From: CAYLLT01 sp964591605
GTDB lineage: Bacteria; Planctomycetota; Phycisphaerae; UBA1845; PWPN01
DNA: 22,931 bases
Assembly: GCA_964591605.1 (NCBI GenBank)
Contig: CAZQEN010000086.1
Location: forward strand, 1 to 22,931
Direction: 5' to 3'
Position 1 is the first letter of the stretch. Each line of letters begins with the position of its first letter. Positions 15,594 to 22,931 of this stretch are shown piece after piece. A model generated the notes under the pieces. The model was not told the origin of the DNA and did not search any database. It saw nothing but the letters and a program-made list of their open reading frames with translations. Made by a program: the position numbers and the translations under genes.

Positions 15594-16438
15594 CCCACAT
15601 GGAGCAGGAACGGCCCAAGGCGGTGCCCCGGCTGCCCCTGCCGCCGGTTCGGCCGAGCGCGGTGTCGAGCCCGCAGGTCGAGCTGCCGGTCAGGCCGATC
15701 ATCCGGACGCGGGAGTTCAGCGTGTACTATGGCTCCTGTGCCGCGGTGAAGAACGTCACCATCGAGCTGCCGGCGCGCCAGGTGACGGCGATCATCGGGC
15801 CGTCGGGGTGCGGCAAGAGCACGCTGATCCGGTCGTTGAACCGCATGAACGACTTCATTCCGTCGCTGCGGGTGAGCGGAAGCGCGTTTTACCTGGATCA
15901 GGACATCTATTCGCCGCAGACGGATCCGGTGGAACTGCGCCGCCGGATCGGCATGGTGTTCCAGAAGCCGAACCCCTTTCCCAAGTCGATCTTCAACAAC
16001 GTGGCGTGGGGGGCGAAGATCAACGGGTTTCGGGGCGATCTGGATTCACACGTCGAGCAGGCGTTGCGGTCGGCGGCGCTGTGGGAAGAGGTGAAAGACA
16101 ACCTCGACAAGAGCGCGCTGGCGCTGTCGGGGGGTCAGCAGCAGCGGCTGTGCATTGCCCGGGCGATCGCGCTGCAGCCGGATGTGCTGCTGATGGACGA
16201 GCCCTGCTCGGCGCTGGACCCGATTGCGACGGCCCGGATCGAAGACCTGATCAATCAGCTCAAAGAGCGGTTCACGGTGATCCTGGTCACGCATAACATG
16301 CAGCAGGCGGCGCGGGTTTCGGACCTGACGGCCTTCATGTACATGGGGGAGCTGATCGAGGTGAGCCCGACGGCGCGGCTGTTCACGCAGCCGACGGATC
16401 GCCGCACGCAGGATTACATCACCGGACGGTTCGGGTGA
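15587..16438 (+). CDS. pstB: Phosphate ABC transporter ATPase PstB
   Basis: Predicted 283-residue ATPase that powers phosphate import. Walker A is G71-P-S-G-C-G-K-S-T79; the Q-loop is MVFQKPNPFPKSI; the signature is LSGGQQQRLCIARAIA; Walker B is VLLMDEPCSALDP; the H-loop is LVTHN. The run PNPFP and the phrase LNRMND are characteristic of PstB. The N terminus carries an unusual 35-40-residue proline-rich extension before the first beta strand. ATG 15587 lies behind AGGA and overlaps pstA by seven bases. The frame is open far upstream within pstA but that part is a shadow. Confidence 0.95.
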   Translation: MVTHMEQERPKAVPRLPLPPVRPSAVSSPQVELPVRPIIRTREFSVYYGSCAAVKNVTIELPARQVTAIIGPSGCGKSTLIRSLNRMNDFIPSLRVSGSAFYLDQDIYSPQTDPVELRRRIGMVFQKPNPFPKSIFNNVAWGAKINGFRGDLDSHVEQALRSAALWEEVKDNLDKSALALSGGQQQRLCIARAIALQPDVLLMDEPCSALDPIATARIEDLINQLKERFTVILVTHNMQQAARVSDLTAFMYMGELIEVSPTARLFTQPTDRRTQDYITGRFG

Positions 16439-16493
16439 TGCGGGGGCCGGGTCCGGCCGGTGACGCGGGGCAAACGTCCCGCCGGGGAGCACG

Positions 16494-17150
16494 ATGACCG
16501 CGCACTTCGTAGAACTGCTCGACCTGGTGAGGCGCCGCTCGCTGCGGATGGCCAGCGCGGTGGAGGACATGCTGGTGGAGGCCGGCGAGGCGGTGCTGGG
16601 CGCAGACAGCGCGCTGGCGCGGCGGGTGATTGCCCGGGACGCCGAGATCGACGCGGAGGAGGTTGCGATCGAGGAGGAGGTGATCCGGCTCATGGCGCTG
16701 TTCCAGCCGATGGGCTCGGACATGCGGCTGCTCACGACGGTGCTCAAGGTGAACAGCGATCTGGAGCGGATCGCCGACTGCGCGGTGAACATCGCGGAGC
16801 GGGCCCGGCATCTCGAGCCGCACCGGATGGCCGCGTTCAACGCCGATCTGAAGGGCATCCTCCCGCAGGTGCAGAGCATGCTCCGTGCCGCGCTGCAGGC
16901 GTACGCGTTCCAGGACCAGGACACGGCCCGGCGGGTGCTCGCGCAGGACGACGCGGTGGACGCGTTCTACGGGGAGTTCATCCGGAAGCTGACCGCGGAG
17001 GCGTGCCGGACTCCGGACAACATCACGGCGCACATCGACATCCTGTCGGTGGCCAAGAACGTGGAGCGGATTGCCGACCACGCGACGAACATTGCCGAGG
17101 ACGTGATTTTCCTGGCGACGGGCCAGATCGTGCGTCACCGGCACGGGTGA
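16494..17150 (+). CDS. phoU: Phosphate signalling protein PhoU
   Basis: Predicted 218-residue all-helical cytoplasmic protein made of two PhoU repeats. Each carries the metal-binding E-R-I-A-D motif: V-N-S-D-L-E-R-I-A-D-C-A-V-N-I-A-E near residue 94 and V-A-K-N-V-E-R-I-A-D-H-A-T-N-I-A-E-D near residue 195. PhoU links Pst activity to the PhoR kinase and limits phosphate uptake. ATG 16494 is behind GGGGAG. It is 55 bases after pstB and ends the operon, which is complete except for phoBR, absent from the window. Confidence 0.93.
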   Translation: MTAHFVELLDLVRRRSLRMASAVEDMLVEAGEAVLGADSALARRVIARDAEIDAEEVAIEEEVIRLMALFQPMGSDMRLLTTVLKVNSDLERIADCAVNIAERARHLEPHRMAAFNADLKGILPQVQSMLRAALQAYAFQDQDTARRVLAQDDAVDAFYGEFIRKLTAEACRTPDNITAHIDILSVAKNVERIADHATNIAEDVIFLATGQIVRHRHG

Positions 17151-17216
17151 AGCAGACGAGCGGCCCGGCCGGCAGGGCGGGGGCCGGTCGGTCCGCGGTG
17201 CGGGGGCGAACGCTGC

Positions 17217-18812
17217 TTACCATCCAATACCTCTACAGGGGCCGGACGCATCCGCGGGGATGGCCGGACCATTCGCGCAGTCGCTGAAGCGGTCCAGATC
17301 GGCGGGGCCGGCGACGCTGCCGTCGCCATTGGCATCAAAACAGAGGCATCGGCCCGTTCCGGCAACGCTCTCGCCGGTAAGGCACCGCTGGAGGGCGCCG
17401 AAGTCGTTCATGTCGACGGCGCCGTCGTTGTCGGCGTCGCCGAAGGCCTCGGCGCAGCAGGCGGCGCTCTCGCAGCTCTGGCCGACGGCCGTCCAGCGTC
17501 CGCCCTGGCTGAGGCACTCGGACTGGAAGACGGATGCACAGCTCGTGTCGGGCATGCAGCAGGCGCCCTTCATGGATGCTCCGATGCCGCCCAGGAGCGT
17601 GACCCGGTCGACGTAGTTGTCGGCCCAGCCCCAGTTTTGGCTCAGCGGAGCGTTCATCATGTATCGCCATCCGTCGGGCGGGCCGGTGCAGACGCCCGCC
17701 GCGTCGAGCTGGCATCCGGGGGCGACGCCGAGGGAAATCCGGTTGAACGGCCCCTTGTACTGCCGGGGCACAGTGGCCGTGCTGGTGAGCAGGCCCCAGT
17801 TGTAGCCGCCGAGATCCTTGTAGGCGATGAGTTTGATCTCGGCCACGTTGGTTTTGACCTTCATCTCGAAGTAGGCCTGGCCGTAGTCCCAGTTGAACTT
17901 ACCCACCTGGCCCGCGAACACGCTGTCGAAGAGCTGCGTCCACCGGTTGCCGTCGAAGATGGCGGCGTGATAATTGGTGGGCTTGCGGCCGTTCTCGACG
18001 TCGCACGGGTTGGTGTCGAGGGTGGAGAGCCAGCCGAAAGCAAGGCTCGAGTGCACGGTGGGCGAGAGGGTCGTCGGGCAGCCGGTGGGTATGACGCGCT
18101 GCTGGCAGATCATGGGGTAGGGCCCCTGTGCTTCCGGCGAGCAGTTCCTCAGGACGTAATCGGTGGGGGCATGATCGTCGGCCATGCGGAGCTCGACGTA
18201 CATGGCCAGGTTGCAGGGAACCTCGAGGTACCACCCATCGATGGGGATCTCGGCGGCGTTCATCCAGAAGCGCAGCGTCAGCGGGTTGCTGTCGGTGCCG
18301 TTGATGACGTCCATTCCGGGGAAGCGGCGGGTGATGGCCGGTTCGAGGCTGAAGGTGTGATACTGGTTGGTGTTGCGGTAGCCCTTGTAGAGCAGCGTAT
18401 AGGGGCCGGTCAGCCAGCCGGTGGCGTTGTCCCATCCGGCCCACTCCCACGGGCCGTTGCCGGGCGTGGAGCTCGACAGGCCGAGAGGGTTGCTGACGGC
18501 GGCGTTGGGCCAGTGATAGGGCTTTGCGAAGAAGCCCGCGCTGGCGTCCATGGGGTCGGTGCAGAGGTTATCCGGGGTGGGCGGGTAACCGGGCCAGGTG
18601 CTGGTCGGCTCGCCGGTGTCGCAGTCGCCGCAGTTGGCCCCGCAGTAGGTGTCGAAGTCGTCGCACCAGGTGATGTCGGCGGCGTTGATCGGATCGACGC
18701 CGTAGGACGGAGCGACGGAGTTGTCCTTGGGTCCGATACATCGCTCGGCCGGTGATGGAGAAACGGTGGTTACCAGCACAATGAAGGCGAGCAGAGCGAC
18801 GGATGATCTCAT
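17217..18812 (-). CDS. Secreted ConA-like protein with GACC cysteine module and dockerin-like tail
   Basis: Predicted 531-residue exported protein of unknown function. Residues 1-22 are a signal peptide (MRSSVALLAFIVLVTTVSPS). ITWCDDFDTYC near residue 48 resembles the start of ConA/LamG-like sugar-binding folds, and the beta-rich region runs to about 410. Residues about 416-453 are a compact eight-cysteine module starting GACCMPDTSC, a type often repeated in planctomycete surface proteins (recalled). Residues about 456-515 form a dockerin/EF-hand-like tail with two calcium-type loops, GDADNDGAVDMND and FDANGDGSVAG, each followed by a Cys-containing helix (LQRCLTG, FSDCANGP). ATG 18812 is preceded by AGGAG. 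The gene is convergent with phoU 66 bases away. It may be a structural or sugar-binding surface protein; nothing proves an enzyme. Confidence 0.75.
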   Translation of the reverse strand: MRSSVALLAFIVLVTTVSPSPAERCIGPKDNSVAPSYGVDPINAADITWCDDFDTYCGANCGDCDTGEPTSTWPGYPPTPDNLCTDPMDASAGFFAKPYHWPNAAVSNPLGLSSSTPGNGPWEWAGWDNATGWLTGPYTLLYKGYRNTNQYHTFSLEPAITRRFPGMDVINGTDSNPLTLRFWMNAAEIPIDGWYLEVPCNLAMYVELRMADDHAPTDYVLRNCSPEAQGPYPMICQQRVIPTGCPTTLSPTVHSSLAFGWLSTLDTNPCDVENGRKPTNYHAAIFDGNRWTQLFDSVFAGQVGKFNWDYGQAYFEMKVKTNVAEIKLIAYKDLGGYNWGLLTSTATVPRQYKGPFNRISLGVAPGCQLDAAGVCTGPPDGWRYMMNAPLSQNWGWADNYVDRVTLLGGIGASMKGACCMPDTSCASVFQSECLSQGGRWTAVGQSCESAACCAEAFGDADNDGAVDMNDFGALQRCLTGESVAGTGRCLCFDANGDGSVAGPADLDRFSDCANGPAIPADASGPCRGIGW

Positions 18813-19072
18813 TGCGTTCTCCTGGAAGAAACGTCACCGTTGCCTGATTCGGCGCGGCGTGGCGGGGTGACCCATCGCACGAAACGCGCGTCGGGAGTCT
18901 TCATCACCTGGGGCAGGGTAGACTCCAGAACCTGAGCCATCGGGCTGCGACGAAGCAGAAGCGTTCACTGCCGGTCCGGCCCGAAACGCCGTCGGAGGAG
19001 AAGGACGTGACGTCAACCCCCGGCCGCTGAGCGAATCTCGATTGCCTCGCGCGACCGTCCTGACTGGCAGCC

Positions 19073-19092
19073 ATTATACACCGTTTGCGGTG
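19073..19092 (-). promoter_or_regulatory. Possible promoter and small palindrome for the 531-residue protein gene
   Basis: On the minus strand a perfect TATAAT (19078-19073) is preceded directly by the inverted repeat CACCG-N4-CGGTG (19092-19079), which would occupy the spacer. No good -35 is found at 17 bases; TTGTTT lies 14 bases away. A perfect -10 in GC-rich DNA is noticeable, but the call remains weak. Confidence 0.35.
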
Positions 19093-19145
19093 AAACAACA
19101 GCAGAAAAGAGGAGTGGCGCCGGTCAGTGGGTCCGTGACAGCTTG

Positions 19146-19271
19146 GGCGGGGTGGCATGGGCAGCATGCATTCGAACTGCGAATGTCCCGGCGCGCCGGG
19201 ACCCGTGGGGAGGCCCACACGGGCAGCTTCGGCTTCGCTTAGCGAAGCCGAAGCTGCCCATGCCACCCGCC
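19146..19271. repeat. Nested-hairpin repeat (REP/MITE-like)
   Basis: Outer inverted repeats GGCGGGGTGGCATGGGCAG (19146-19164) and its near-perfect complement (19254-19271) flank a chain of inner palindromes. These are CATTCG/CGAATG at about 19168-19184, the perfect 16-base TCCCGGCGCGCCGGGA (19186-19201), CCCGTGGGG/CCCACACGGG with one bulge (19202-19223), and a perfect 19-base stem at 19221-19239 and 19241-19259. No open frame inside is credible. It resembles REP-type intergenic repeats mobilised by RAYT transposases (family knowledge), or a small MITE. It could also block transcription between the flanking genes. Confidence 0.65.
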
Positions 19272-19292
19272 TACCTTGACACGCACCCCCGC

Positions 19293-22200
19293 TCAGTCGG
19301 CGCAGTGGGGGTCTCCGGTGACGCTGGGGGCGGTCATGCAGCGCTGGATGAGGCCGAAGTCGATCTGGTCGATGTCGGGATCGGCGTCGAGGAGGCCCTT
19401 CTGGCACGCGGGGGCGGCGGGGCCGAGGCCGGGGCCGGTCATGCAGGACAGGAACTGGAGGATGTCGTCGGCGTCGGCGTCGCCGTCGCCGTTGAAGTCG
19501 CCGGGGATGTTGAGCAGCGGGGCGGAGCACTGCAGCGGGGTGAAGATGAGGGAGAAGCTGCGCACGCTGCCGGTATCGACGGCGGCGACGTCCTGCACGC
19601 GGAGGGTCCAGGTGCCGTCGGCGCTCTGCCCGTCGAATGCCGAGAGCGGGCCGGCGGGCAGCCAGGTGCCGGTGTGGGGGGCGCTGGCGGAGGTGATCGA
19701 CTGAATCGAGGGGAAAGCCCCGTCGTCGTCGAAGAGTGTCTGGCAGAAGTTATTGCCACTACTGAGGCCGGGCTGGCTGGCGAGCGTGACCTGGGTGCCC
19801 GCCGGGCTGATGAGGGTGATGACCAGGTCGCCGACGTAGCTGTGGTTGAGTCCGACGGTGGTGGCGTTCTGGTTGGTGGAGCAGGAGGCGCCGTCGAAGC
19901 GGAAGTTGACGTCGGCGATGAGTCCGACGGAGCTGACCGGGAGGGAGACGTTGAGAGTTCCCTGGTCGGGAATGGCAAGGGCCGGGCCGGTGTAGGAGAC
20001 GGTGACCGGCGCGCCGACGGTGCCGGTGGGGAACTCGAAATCGACCGGGTGTGAGCCTTCGTTGGCAGATACGGCGAGGCGAAGGGTGATGGGGCTGCCG
20101 CAGAGAAAACCCGCCGAGACGCTGATCACGAAATCCGTCGCGTTGTTTCCGACGGCGCCGACGGGGAGATCAGGATAGGCGGAACTGTTTGCCAGCACCG
20201 ATACCATCGGCGTGATGGAACTGAGCACGGCGGACACGCCGGTGGCCGTGGAGGCGCCGTCGTTGCGGAGCTGCAGGGTGAGGTGAACGTCATTCTCTCC
20301 GGGGTCGAGACGGCCGTTGGCGTTGCCGTTGCCGGTCGTGTCGGCGACGACATTCACGCCGGTGGCGGTGAACTGCACGGGGAGGGCGGGCATGATCGTG
20401 AAGTTGACGTTGGAGATGTCGAAGTAGATGTTTCCGACCGCCTGCACCTTGATGCGCGCGGTGGAGGTGTTGATATCGGGCAGCGTGACGGCCTGCGAGC
20501 CGTCGTTGGGGGTGCCGGCCGCGAGGGCGGTGGGAAACGTGATGCCGCCGTCGGCGGAGAGGAGGATGTCGACGCTGGCGGTGTTGACCGGGGAGGCGCT
20601 GGTGCCGGCGACGTTCCAGGTGACGGTTCGGAGGCCGGACCAGGTCACTGCGGTATTGGGCGAGGTGACGGCGAAGGGTCCGGCGGCGGCCGTGACATTG
20701 ACGATCATGTCATCGGTGTGCACGCCTCCGCCGCCGGCGCGGTTGTCGCGGGCGACGACGCGGAAATCCATGGCACGGCCGGCGGTCGGGAGCTTCTCGC
20801 TGAGGCTGGGGGCGCTCGCGAGGATGGTTTCGAGCCGCGGGAAGGTGCGCGAGGGGCTGGCCACAGGGTTGAACGATCTAAATAGAGGAATACTGCCCTC
20901 GTCGGACGCGCCGAGGGTGGCCGCCGGTCCCAGGTCGCGCTGCTCCCAGCAGTAGGTGAGGGGGTCTGCGTTGGCGTCGCTGCCGGAGGCGGTGAGGGTG
21001 AACGGCGTGCCGTAGGGGATGGTGTAATCGGGGCCGGCGCTGACGAGCGGCGGGGTGTTTCCGGTCGCGGTGCCGACGGCGCAGCCGCTGCCCGAGCCGC
21101 CGGTCGTATAGCTGACGATTTCGTCGAGGCTGGCGGAGTGAAAGTAGGGATCGCTGTGCGGCTGGAGGTCGTCGCTGCCGCAAATGCCGGCGTAGGCCAT
21201 GATGGTCGAGCCGCTGCCGGGTTCGTAGGCGGTGGAGGGGTTGCGGTTGCCGCCGCCGCAGTTGTTGGTGGTTCCGTTGAAGGTGTGGTTGGCGCCGAAC
21301 TGGTGGCCCATCTCGTGGGCGACGTAATCGATGTCGAAGGCGTCGCCGACGGGCGAAGGCGAGCCGGTGACGCCGCGGGCCTTGTTGTTGTTGACGCACA
21401 CGACGCCGAGGCCGGCGATGCCGCCTCCGCCGGTGCTGAAGACGTGGCCGATGTCGTAGTTGGCGCTGCCGATGACGCCGTCGAGGTTGGACTGGTTCTG
21501 GCCCAGCATGGTCGAGCCGTTGTTGTTGGTGTAGGGGTCGGTGTTGGAGTTGGTGTAGACGACGAGGTTGTTGTTGGCGACGAGGACGAGGCGGATGGCC
21601 AGGTCTCGTTCGTAGACGCCGGTGACGCGGTTGACGGTGGTGGCGATGGCGGACAGGGCGGCGGTGACGGTTCCGCCGTGGAAGGCGGTGTATTCACCGG
21701 TGGCGGCGCAGGCGAGGCGGTAGGTGCGCAGGGTTGTGCCGGAAACGAGCAGGGGCGTGGGGGCGGCGGCGGCGCCGGGTTTGGCGGCCTGGTCGCCGGA
21801 GGGGGTGCCGCAGGTCCAGTTTTTGGCGGCCTGGAAGTCGCGCTTGTAGTAGCTGAGATACTCGGCGGTGTTTCCGCGCCAGCGGGGGTCGATGTAGACG
21901 GCTCCGGAGGGTGATAGAACCTGGGCGTGCAGGCCGGCGGGGGTGCGGTCGAGGCGGAGGGTGGCGGCGGGGTCGTCGATGCCGCGGCCGGCGTAGGTTT
22001 TGATCTGCGGAAACCTGGCCGCCAGCTCGGGCTCCATGATGGGCGACTCGACGATCTGGAAGCGGGCGTAGGTTCCGTCGGGCATCGGAAGGGTGAGAAC
22101 TTCGTTCACGGGTTCTTTGGCGGGGGGGAGGGTTTCGAGCGGGGTGCGGCTCAGTACGTCGGCGAGGGCCGACTCATTCAGGATGCAGGTGCGGAAGGCG

Positions 22201-22376
22201 GATGGCCGTACCCAGGGCTCACGGCCGGCGTCGCGGAGGGTGAGTCCGGCCGGGGCATCCTGCCAGAGAGGCTCTGGGGTTTTGGAAGCCTGACCGTGGA
22301 CTCCGGATGGGTTGATGCAGATCGCCAGGAGAACAAGAAGGGGCCCCAGAGAGCCGGGAAACTGCCGTGCGTTCAT
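19293..22376 (-). CDS. Secreted reprolysin-type metalloprotease with P-domain and dockerin-like tail
   Basis: Predicted 1027-residue exported protease. Signal peptide: residues 1-29 (hydrophobic core PLLVLLAICI). A propeptide-like region runs to about 210. The metzincin catalytic domain (about 210-430) has H354-E-M-G-H358-Q-F-G-A-N-H364 binding zinc, and Met393 in S-T-I-M-A-Y as the Met-turn, the reprolysin (M12B) form. Beta-sandwich domains follow (about 440-780). A proprotein-convertase-type P-domain runs about 795-945 (IPDQGTLNVSLPV … GTWTLRVQDVA). Residues 956-1027 are a dockerin/EF-hand-like tail (GDFNGDGDADADD … FLSCMTGPG; DIDQIDFGLIQRCMTA). ATG 22376 is chosen over an in-frame GTG at 22409 because GGAGGGGGG lies between them. 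Catalytic residues are intact. Substrate is unknown; such proteases degrade extracellular protein or process surface proteins. Confidence 0.87.
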   Translation of the reverse strand: MNARQFPGSLGPLLVLLAICINPSGVHGQASKTPEPLWQDAPAGLTLRDAGREPWVRPSAFRTCILNESALADVLSRTPLETLPPAKEPVNEVLTLPMPDGTYARFQIVESPIMEPELAARFPQIKTYAGRGIDDPAATLRLDRTPAGLHAQVLSPSGAVYIDPRWRGNTAEYLSYYKRDFQAAKNWTCGTPSGDQAAKPGAAAAPTPLLVSGTTLRTYRLACAATGEYTAFHGGTVTAALSAIATTVNRVTGVYERDLAIRLVLVANNNLVVYTNSNTDPYTNNNGSTMLGQNQSNLDGVIGSANYDIGHVFSTGGGGIAGLGVVCVNNNKARGVTGSPSPVGDAFDIDYVAHEMGHQFGANHTFNGTTNNCGGGNRNPSTAYEPGSGSTIMAYAGICGSDDLQPHSDPYFHSASLDEIVSYTTGGSGSGCAVGTATGNTPPLVSAGPDYTIPYGTPFTLTASGSDANADPLTYCWEQRDLGPAATLGASDEGSIPLFRSFNPVASPSRTFPRLETILASAPSLSEKLPTAGRAMDFRVVARDNRAGGGGVHTDDMIVNVTAAAGPFAVTSPNTAVTWSGLRTVTWNVAGTSASPVNTASVDILLSADGGITFPTALAAGTPNDGSQAVTLPDINTSTARIKVQAVGNIYFDISNVNFTIMPALPVQFTATGVNVVADTTGNGNANGRLDPGENDVHLTLQLRNDGASTATGVSAVLSSITPMVSVLANSSAYPDLPVGAVGNNATDFVISVSAGFLCGSPITLRLAVSANEGSHPVDFEFPTGTVGAPVTVSYTGPALAIPDQGTLNVSLPVSSVGLIADVNFRFDGASCSTNQNATTVGLNHSYVGDLVITLISPAGTQVTLASQPGLSSGNNFCQTLFDDDGAFPSIQSITSASAPHTGTWLPAGPLSAFDGQSADGTWTLRVQDVAAVDTGSVRSFSLIFTPLQCSAPLLNIPGDFNGDGDADADDILQFLSCMTGPGLGPAAPACQKGLLDADPDIDQIDFGLIQRCMTAPSVTGDPHCAD

Positions 22377-22438
22377 ACCGATTGGTCCCCCCTCCGAGCG
22401 TTCTGCCACCGGGTGAGTGCCGTTCCGGACAAACGTGC

Positions 22439-22444
22439 ATTATA
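22439..22444 (-). promoter_or_regulatory. Possible -10 box of the metalloprotease gene
   Basis: On the minus strand TATAAT (22444-22439) lies about 63 bases before ATG 22376, which gives a leader of about 55 bases. No matching -35 hexamer is visible at 16-18 bases, so this is a weak call. The same perfect hexamer precedes the 531-residue protein gene. Confidence 0.3.
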
Positions 22445-22931
22445 CCCGCTCGGGGATGGGTTGCGGGCTTCGTACGGCTCCAGCGGGCAGGAGGGGGCGT
22501 GGCGGTCTTTTCGGGCGGGGCCGCTCGATCGGGAGGGCGGGATCTCGTGATGCTTGATCATAAAGATTTTGCTATCAACCAGTTATGGCCTGCTGCGCCC
22601 GCAAATTGGCTTCGATTTGCGCTGGCGCATCGGGGCCGGTTGGGCGTCTTGAGCCGGTCCGTCCCTTCGAGCGGGCTTCGTGGCGGGTCGGGGCCTGGAT
22701 CGGGTGGGCCGATCGGGGTGGTGTGTATTACAAGCGCAATGGCTTCGATTTGTTGTGGCGCTTCTGGCGGCATCCAGTCGCTCCTGCAGTCGAGGCGTGC
22801 GGGCTCGCCCGAAGGGAGAACACGGCCGATGCTGCGCCGGGACCACGCGGTCTGGAGCGGAGGGATACGGGCGGTGGTGGTTTTCGGGGGTCGAGGTTCG
22901 GATGGAGCGGGGGGAGGACGGGGATGGGGCG
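22445..22931. other. Intergenic end of window with possible gene relics
   Basis: No intact gene is visible. On the minus strand, sequences able to encode QIEAN (22619-22605) and QIEAI (22752-22738) occur in different frames 133 bases apart; both share CAAATCGAAGCC with the start of the pseudogene at 10610. They may be decayed copies of the same family. The rest is GC-rich DNA with no clear hairpin or repeat. A neighbouring gene may start beyond 22931. Confidence 0.35.

Larger units (their letters stand above)
18813..19292. other. Intergenic region between two secreted-protein genes
   Basis: This 480-base stretch holds a possible minus-strand promoter at 19073-19092 and a nested-hairpin repeat at 19146-19271, both listed separately. 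From 18835 to 19060 I see no gene, clear hairpin or repeat; if the promoter is real this part is a 250-base leader of the 531-residue protein gene. Confidence 0.5.

Noticed and set aside
17637..18755. 372-codon plus-strand open frame
   Set aside because: Antisense shadow of the secreted 531-residue protein; Gly/Val/Ala-rich and featureless.

Overview
The window is high-GC bacterial DNA that looks like a planctomycete, probably of the Phycisphaerae type. This is judged from protein style alone: three secreted pseudopilin-like proteins with an FTLIE start, several large exported proteins ending in a cysteine-containing dockerin/EF-hand-like tail (…DFGxxQxCLTG / …FxxCMTGPG), a short GACC-type cysteine module, and many GC-rich hairpin repeats between genes. 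No tRNA, rRNA, CRISPR array or intact insertion sequence was seen.

Layout. (1) 0.3-10.3 kb holds a carbohydrate-degradation region. A GH20-like exported protein (minus) diverges from a plus-strand operon: pseudopilin, then phosphodiester glycosidase with SH3 and dockerin-like domains, then a GH32/GH43-like beta-propeller protein. Facing it is a minus-strand operon: GntR/FCD regulator, then pseudopilin, then a sialidase-like Asp-box protein. Both operons appear to start from near-identical promoters (TTGACAGAA, 17-nt spacer between hexamers, GTAGACTG), and the -35 lies in a CTGTTGACAG palindrome. This suggests one regulon controlled by the local GntR protein. (2) 10.3-11.3 kb has no intact gene and is packed with decayed material: a dispersed repeat, two kinds of tandem repeat, a hairpin cluster and a frameshifted gene remnant. 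(3) 11.3-12.5 kb is a third, unpaired pseudopilin gene ending in a strong hairpin. (4) 12.5-17.2 kb is a small zinc-ribbon gene followed by a complete phosphate-uptake operon, pstS-pstC-pstA-pstB-phoU. (5) 17.2-22.4 kb holds two large minus-strand genes for secreted proteins with dockerin-like tails: an uncharacterised ConA-like/cysteine-module protein and a reprolysin-type metalloprotease with a P-domain. A 126-bp nested-hairpin repeat lies between them.

Working picture (inference): phosphate import by Pst, and a GntR-controlled set of exported glycan-active enzymes. Two of the three pseudopilin genes sit in front of exported hydrolase genes, so pseudopilins may help secrete or place those enzymes. 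The best candidate for something undescribed is this GntR regulon in which pseudopilins are paired with exohydrolases, together with the cysteine-containing dockerin-like tail whose two halves occur in opposite order in two proteins here.
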